NCBI GenBank assembly: GCA_045541475.1 | Contig: JAZQJI010000027.1 | Location: 1 to 64,000, forward strand | Direction of reading: 5' to 3' | DNA: 64,000 nucleotides | DNA from: RGIG3077 sp045541475 | Lineage (GTDB): Bacteria > Bacillota > Clostridia > Oscillospirales > Ruminococcaceae | Part shown: positions 59,892 through 64,000 of the stretch, in pieces | How the letters are laid out: the number at the start of each line of letters is the position of its first letter | Numbering within the stretch: position 1 is the first letter of the stretch | Translations under genes and position numbers: made by a program | The notes under the pieces: generated by a model | What the model was told of the DNA's origin: nothing | The model's input: the letters and a program-made list of their open reading frames with translations, nothing else | Databases searched by the model: none

Positions 59892-60560
59892 ATGGGATTA
59901 ATAAAATCTAAGTTAAATCGTATAGCACTGTGTGGTGCAATAATCACAGCAGGCCTTATATTTTTAATATTAGGAATTGCAAGTGCTGTTAAATACTCAA
60001 ATTCTGCGGATATATACGAGAATTCATACGAAACATTTTTGTCTGAAGATAATGTTGTAAAAGGCGATATCTGGTGTGTTGAAGGTGTGCTTGCCGAAAG
60101 CGAAAGTTATACATATACATTAATTCCGATAACAGATAAAGATACGTTTTTGAGTCAACAAGATATGAAATTTGTTGTGTTTTGCTGTAAAAACAGCAAA
60201 TATGAACAAGTACAGGAACTTATTGATTATTGGAATGATAAGCTTAGTTATGATCCTGGTGAAATACATTTTAATGGGATAATCTCCAAAGTCTCTGATG
60301 AGGTACAAGAAGGAGCTTATGCGTACTTTTATGAAACTTATGGTTTTGATAAAGCTCAAGCTGAAGAATACTTTTTACCTTATATGATTACTGATATTAA
60401 TAGCTTTGCTTTTGCTTATATGCCAAAAATCATTGTTGGCTCAGCTTTTACTGCCTTTGGTGTTTTTCTTTACATTATTCTTGTAACAAAAGATAAAAAA
60501 GATATAAATAAAGTATTTACCGAAGACGATGTTCCAAAGGATGATGATACGACTAATTAA
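59892..60560 (+). CDS. Two-helix membrane protein of unknown function
   Basis: 222 aa from the ATG at 59892, which has GGAGG at 6-nt spacing (a TTG upstream overlaps the RBS). An N-terminal membrane helix ('IALCGAIITAGLIFLILGIA', about residues 10-32) and a C-terminal one ('IIVGSAFTAFGVFLYIILV', about 180-200) bracket an extracytoplasmic domain of about 145 residues rich in Tyr, Asp and Glu; the tail is cytoplasmic and acidic. Not recognised. The 255-bp gap upstream (59637-59891) holds the divergent starts of this gene and the LTA-synthase-like gene and AT-rich DNA; no convincing -35 was seen. A terminator follows. Confidence 0.72.
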   Translation: MGLIKSKLNRIALCGAIITAGLIFLILGIASAVKYSNSADIYENSYETFLSEDNVVKGDIWCVEGVLAESESYTYTLIPITDKDTFLSQQDMKFVVFCCKNSKYEQVQELIDYWNDKLSYDPGEIHFNGIISKVSDEVQEGAYAYFYETYGFDKAQAEEYFLPYMITDINSFAFAYMPKIIVGSAFTAFGVFLYIILVTKDKKDINKVFTEDDVPKDDDTTN

Positions 60561-60578
60561 AATTAATTATTAATAATA

Positions 60579-60611
60579 GCGCTGTTTGCTGAAAATCAGT
60601 TAAAACAGCGC
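60579..60611 (+). terminator. Terminator before pth
   Basis: GCGCTGTTT / AAACAGCGC 9-bp GC-rich stem with a 15-nt loop and an ATATTTTTC tail. Confidence 0.8.
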
Positions 60612-60630
60612 ATATTTTTCGTAAAATCGA

Positions 60631-60659
60631 TTGAATTCATCAAGAGAATGTGGTATAAT
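60631..60659 (+). promoter_or_regulatory. Promoter of pth-mfd
   Basis: TTGAAT (60631-60636), 17-bp spacer, TATAAT (60654-60659), 29 bp before the pth start. Confidence 0.75.
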
Positions 60660-60687
60660 TTTTTGTGTGATTTTTTGAAAGGATGCA

Positions 60688-61320
60688 TTGATAAAAGTGA
60701 ATATTTTTGATAAACTTAAAGAATTGTCTGTACAAAGCGATGTTGTTACAGGCGCTGTTGAATATATAATTGTGGGATTGGGTAATCCTGGAAATCAATA
60801 TGAAAATACGAGGCATAACGTTGGTTTTATGGCAGTTGATACTCTATCCGGAAAGAAAGGCTTTGATATCAAAAAATTAAAGTTTAAATCTCTTTGCGGA
60901 GAAACGATGATCGCAGGAAAGCGCTGTTTTGTTATGAAGCCGACAACATATATGAACAATAGCGGAGAGGCTGTTGTTGAGGCTGCTCGTTTTTATAAAA
61001 TACCTACAGAGAATATAATTGTAATTTACGACGATATCTCTCTTGATGTTTCTAAGATGCGCATCAGAAGAAAGGGCAGCGACGGCGGACATAACGGTAT
61101 AAAAAGCATTATTCTACACCTCAATTCTGACGGCTTTCCGAGAGTTAAACTCGGTGTCGGCAAAAAGCCGCATCCTGAATACGACTTAAAAGATTGGGTT
61201 TTAGCTGATTTTAAAAAGGATGATATCCCATTGATTAAGGCTGTATGCAATAATTCTTGTGAAGCTATTGAAATGATTATAGACGGCAAAATTAATGAAG
61301 CAATGAACAAATTTAATTAA
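60688..61320 (+). CDS. pth: Peptidyl-tRNA hydrolase
   Basis: 210 aa from a TTG at 60688, chosen because GAAAGG is 5 nt upstream; the in-frame GTG at 60697 would be 14 nt from it. Releases tRNA from stalled peptidyl-tRNA. 'YIIVGLGNPGNQYENTRHNV' with the catalytic His, 'MKPTTYMNNSGEAV', 'IIVIYDDISLDVSKMRIRRK' and 'GSDGGHNGIKSI' are complete. The core starts near residue 25, so this form has an N-terminal extension ('MIKVNIFDKLKELSVQSDVV') beyond the usual enzyme of about 190 aa. Directly upstream of mfd, a common pairing. Confidence 0.95.
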   Translation: MIKVNIFDKLKELSVQSDVVTGAVEYIIVGLGNPGNQYENTRHNVGFMAVDTLSGKKGFDIKKLKFKSLCGETMIAGKRCFVMKPTTYMNNSGEAVVEAARFYKIPTENIIVIYDDISLDVSKMRIRRKGSDGGHNGIKSIILHLNSDGFPRVKLGVGKKPHPEYDLKDWVLADFKKDDIPLIKAVCNNSCEAIEMIIDGKINEAMNKFN

Positions 61321-61343
61321 CGATATTTTAATTTAACAGAAAA

Positions 61344-64000
61344 ATGAATGCATATATTGAAACTATAAAAAAACTTAACGCATATAACGAAATTGAAAAA
61401 TGCTTGTTTAGCTGCAAATCTCCTTTGCTTGCGGTTGGCGTTTCGCATATCCACAAAGCGCAAATGATTTTTGCTTTATCACAAAGCACGGATAAACCTA
61501 TGCTTGTTATTTGTGATGACGAAACCAATTGTAAGCGTTTAAGCGATGATATTAACACAATGGCTCAAAATGATATTTCCTTTGTTTTTCACGCAAAAGA
61601 ACTTGCCTTGACTGAGATTGATACGCGTTCTCACGAATATGAGCATAATCGAATGAATGTTCTTACCAAGCTTAAGTTTAAACAATGCCGTATTATTGTT
61701 TTGAGTGCTGAATCCGCAATGCAGTACACAATACCAAAAGAAGTATTTGATAACGCAATTTTCACCATAAATAATGGCATGGAAATAGATATAAAGGAAA
61801 TTAGCGAAAAACTTATCAAAGGCGGATATAAACGTTTTGACAAGGTTGAAGGCGTTTCGCAATTCTCTATTCGTGGTTCGATAATAGACATTTTTCCTAT
61901 CGGATATTCATCACCCGTAAGAATTGAACTTTGGGGTGATGAGATAGATTCGATTTCCAATTTTGATATTGAAACACAACGACGCAGTGATTCTATTGAT
62001 TCATTGATAATACCGCCTGCAACAGAAATTATTTTTGAGGCGGATAAACTTGTTGAAAAAATAAGTTCCATGCAAAAATCTTTGCGAGGAAAAAGAAGAG
62101 ATATACAATCTGAAAAGCTGATAAAAGATATACAAAAGTTACAAAACGGTATAATTCCCGCAGGAATAGAAAAATACTTTAATCTTGCCTATGAAAAACC
62201 TGCGACAATATTTGATTATCTTGATGATAATTCCATTGTTGTTATAAGTGAAGCGTCGGATTGTGCATCGCGAGCTAAGGGCGCTGTCTTGCAGCATAAT
62301 GAAGATTTAAATCTTCTTGTTGAAAACGGAAATATATGCAGTGCCATGGGTAGTTTTTACAACGAATGGCAAAATGTTGTATCAGAATCTGTAAAACATC
62401 AAAGTTTATTTGTTGATAATTATTTGCATAATTCGAATGTTGAGTTTTACAGAATTTTCAATATCACAGCTTTACAAAGTGGTACGTGGGGCGGTGAAAT
62501 TGCACAGCTTGCTGAAGAATTAAACAATTACATTTCAAGCGGATACAGCACTCTTGTTGCGCTTGGCAGCGAAAAAACTTTGCCGACTGTATGTGAAGAT
62601 TTAAAGGCATATAAAATCAATGCGGAAATATGGAACAATTCTTCGAAATTAATTGCCGGTGGTGTGTACTTGGTAGCAGGTGGTTTGTCCAGCGGGTATG
62701 AATACGCTGATACTAAATGTGCTTTAATAACGGCAACTAAAGCACACACATCTTTAAGGAGAAAGAATAAAAAGAAAAGAAAAAGCGAAGAAATAAGAAG
62801 CCTATCCGATATTTCTAACGGTGATTTGATTGTTCACACTTTGCATGGTATTGGCCGATTTGGCGGTATAAGAAAGCTTGAGCTTGAAGGCGTTGTTAAA
62901 GACTATATTACAATTCAATATGCAGGAACTGATGTTTTGTACGTACCTGTAACACAATTGGATATGATAAGCAAATATATCGGCGTTGCTGACGAAGGTA
63001 AAGTAAAACTAAGTAAACTTTCTTCAAACGAATGGCAAAAGACACGGAAAAATGTAAAACGTGCTGTAAAAGATATGGCTAAAGAACTTATTGCGCTTTA
63101 TGCTAAAAGAGAGCAAGCCAAAGGTTATGCTTTTGATATTGATGATGAATGTCAGCGAGAATTTGAAGATAGATTTGAATATGTAGAAACAGACGATCAG
63201 CTTCAATGTATTGATGAAATCAAGCGTGATATGGAAAAAAGCAGACCAATGGACAGATTGCTTTGCGGTGATGTAGGTTTTGGCAAAACAGAAGTGGCGT
63301 TGCGTGCTGCTTTTAAATGCGTAATGAATGGTAAGCAATGTGCTATTCTTGCACCTACAACCGTACTTGCAATGCAGCATTATCAAACTGCTTTACGAAG
63401 GTTTGAACATTTTCCTGTAAAAATAGCTCATATGTCGCGTTTTTGCTCACAAAGACAAATAAATGAAAACTTGCGAAAATTAAAAAACGGTCAGGTTGAT
63501 ATAGTTATCGGAACCCACAGACTTGTGCAAAAAGATATAAAGTTTTATGATCTTGGTCTTGCAATAATTGACGAGGAACAGCGTTTTGGTGTGGCACATA
63601 AAGAACGATTTAAGGAGATGTTTACCGGTGTTGATGTCCTGACGCTTTCTGCAACGCCTATCCCAAGAACTCTAAATATGGCAATGAGTGGTATTCGTGA
63701 TATGTCTGTAATTGATGAACCGCCGCAGGACAGATATCCCGTGCAAACTTATGTTATCGAGCATGATTGGTCGATTATTGCCCAGGCAATTGCCAAAGAG
63801 CTAAAAAGAGGCGGTCAGGCTTACTATATACACAATAGGATTGATAGTATTGTTTCGTGTGCGGGTAAACTTCAAAAGCTGTTACCTGATGCAAGGATTG
63901 GTATAGCTCACGGCAGGCTTTCCGAAGAAGAAATGTCTGAGATTTGGCGTCAGCTTGTCGATAGAGAAATTGATATTCTTGTGTGTACGACTATTATTGA
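61344..64000 (+). CDS. mfd: Transcription-repair coupling factor (3' truncated by window edge)
   Basis: 885 codons visible of a protein usually near 1,150 aa; no stop before the edge. Removes RNA polymerase stalled at DNA lesions and recruits UvrA. UvrB-like N-terminal region (about 1-440, 'GYKRFDKVEGVSQFSIRGSI', 'IDIFPIGYSSPVRIELWGDE'); RNA-polymerase-interacting Tudor-like domain starting 'GDLIVHTLHGIGRFGGIRKL' (about 493); RecG-like motor with Walker A 'CGDVGFGKTEVALRAAF' (about 641), 'GTHRLVQKDIKF', DEEQ box 'IIDEEQRFGVAHKERF' (about 744), 'LSATPIPRTLNMAM' and 'HGRLSEEEM'. ATG at 61344 with no strong RBS, 23 bp after pth; coupled expression is likely. Confidence 0.97.
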   Translation, partial: MNAYIETIKKLNAYNEIEKCLFSCKSPLLAVGVSHIHKAQMIFALSQSTDKPMLVICDDETNCKRLSDDINTMAQNDISFVFHAKELALTEIDTRSHEYEHNRMNVLTKLKFKQCRIIVLSAESAMQYTIPKEVFDNAIFTINNGMEIDIKEISEKLIKGGYKRFDKVEGVSQFSIRGSIIDIFPIGYSSPVRIELWGDEIDSISNFDIETQRRSDSIDSLIIPPATEIIFEADKLVEKISSMQKSLRGKRRDIQSEKLIKDIQKLQNGIIPAGIEKYFNLAYEKPATIFDYLDDNSIVVISEASDCASRAKGAVLQHNEDLNLLVENGNICSAMGSFYNEWQNVVSESVKHQSLFVDNYLHNSNVEFYRIFNITALQSGTWGGEIAQLAEELNNYISSGYSTLVALGSEKTLPTVCEDLKAYKINAEIWNNSSKLIAGGVYLVAGGLSSGYEYADTKCALITATKAHTSLRRKNKKKRKSEEIRSLSDISNGDLIVHTLHGIGRFGGIRKLELEGVVKDYITIQYAGTDVLYVPVTQLDMISKYIGVADEGKVKLSKLSSNEWQKTRKNVKRAVKDMAKELIALYAKREQAKGYAFDIDDECQREFEDRFEYVETDDQLQCIDEIKRDMEKSRPMDRLLCGDVGFGKTEVALRAAFKCVMNGKQCAILAPTTVLAMQHYQTALRRFEHFPVKIAHMSRFCSQRQINENLRKLKNGQVDIVIGTHRLVQKDIKFYDLGLAIIDEEQRFGVAHKERFKEMFTGVDVLTLSATPIPRTLNMAMSGIRDMSVIDEPPQDRYPVQTYVIEHDWSIIAQAIAKELKRGGQAYYIHNRIDSIVSCAGKLQKLLPDARIGIAHGRLSEEEMSEIWRQLVDREIDILVCTTII

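Noticed and set aside
1..64000. Prophage, insertion sequence, toxin-antitoxin or defence island
   Set aside because: No integrase, transposase, phage structural, restriction or Cas genes were seen on either strand; only the small tRNA-end repeat hints at past integration.

Overview
The window is AT-rich chromosomal DNA from a low-GC Gram-positive anaerobe of the class Clostridia, most likely a Ruminococcus-like member of the Oscillospirales. The evidence is a PolC-type replicative polymerase, endospore genes (SpoIIGA/SigE, SpoIIAA/AB/SigF, dipicolinate synthase DpaA/DpaB), a secreted GH10 xylanase ending in a type I dockerin, a BspA-like leucine-rich-repeat surface protein, and a HisZ-dependent short HisG. 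Genus and species cannot be fixed from the sequence alone. No phage, insertion sequence, CRISPR array or rRNA was seen. The mobile-type signal is limited to a duplicated tRNA-Ser 3' end.

Layout, 1-19 kb. A large LRR surface protein enters from the left edge (minus strand) and is followed by a 59-residue Cys-containing small protein, an esterase, trmB, prs and ppa (all minus). A plus-strand MoxR / DUF58 / transglutaminase membrane cluster (6.96-11.7 kb) leads into spoIIGA-sigE and then the multidomain xylanase. After a minus-strand short-chain dehydrogenase comes tRNA-Ser(GGA), with a terminator-rich, repeat-bearing tail.

Layout, 18-43 kb. dpaA-dpaB, a ROK-type and a LacI-type regulator (minus), and the spoIIAA-spoIIAB-sigF operon (plus) are followed by a compact minus-strand operon. 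It runs hisZ-G-D-C-B-H-A-F-I-E and closes with a short-chain dehydrogenase resembling YmfI. Its promoter is overlaid by a 26-bp palindrome. Upstream of it is the conserved series pyrH-frr-uppS-cdsA-dxr-rseP-ispG-polC, which links translation, isoprenoid/undecaprenol and phospholipid synthesis, membrane proteolysis and replication.

Layout, 43-64 kb. A GNAT acetyltransferase and prfB (without the usual frameshift) lie on the minus strand. A zinc-binding membrane protein and galU follow on the plus strand, then carB on the minus strand. Next come a very short promoter-RBS-ORF-terminator unit encoding a 30-residue peptide, ymfF-ymfH-lgt-(Lys/Ala-rich coiled coil)-folD, tRNA-Leu(UAA), an unknown membrane protein, an LTA-synthase-like enzyme, a second unknown membrane protein, pth, and mfd running off the right edge.

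How the genes connect: prs makes PRPP, used by the his operon (HisG step) and by nucleotide synthesis; carB and pyrH belong to the pyrimidine side; ppa removes pyrophosphate. spoIIA, spoIIG and spoVF genes lie within about 12 kb and indicate a spore former. YmfF/YmfH, and the YmfI-like dehydrogenase at the end of the his operon, point to EF-P 5-aminopentanol modification. The candidates I consider least described are the 30-aa peptide unit, the 59-aa Cys protein, the Lys/Ala coiled coil between lgt and folD, the palindromic his operator, and the tRNA-associated repeats.
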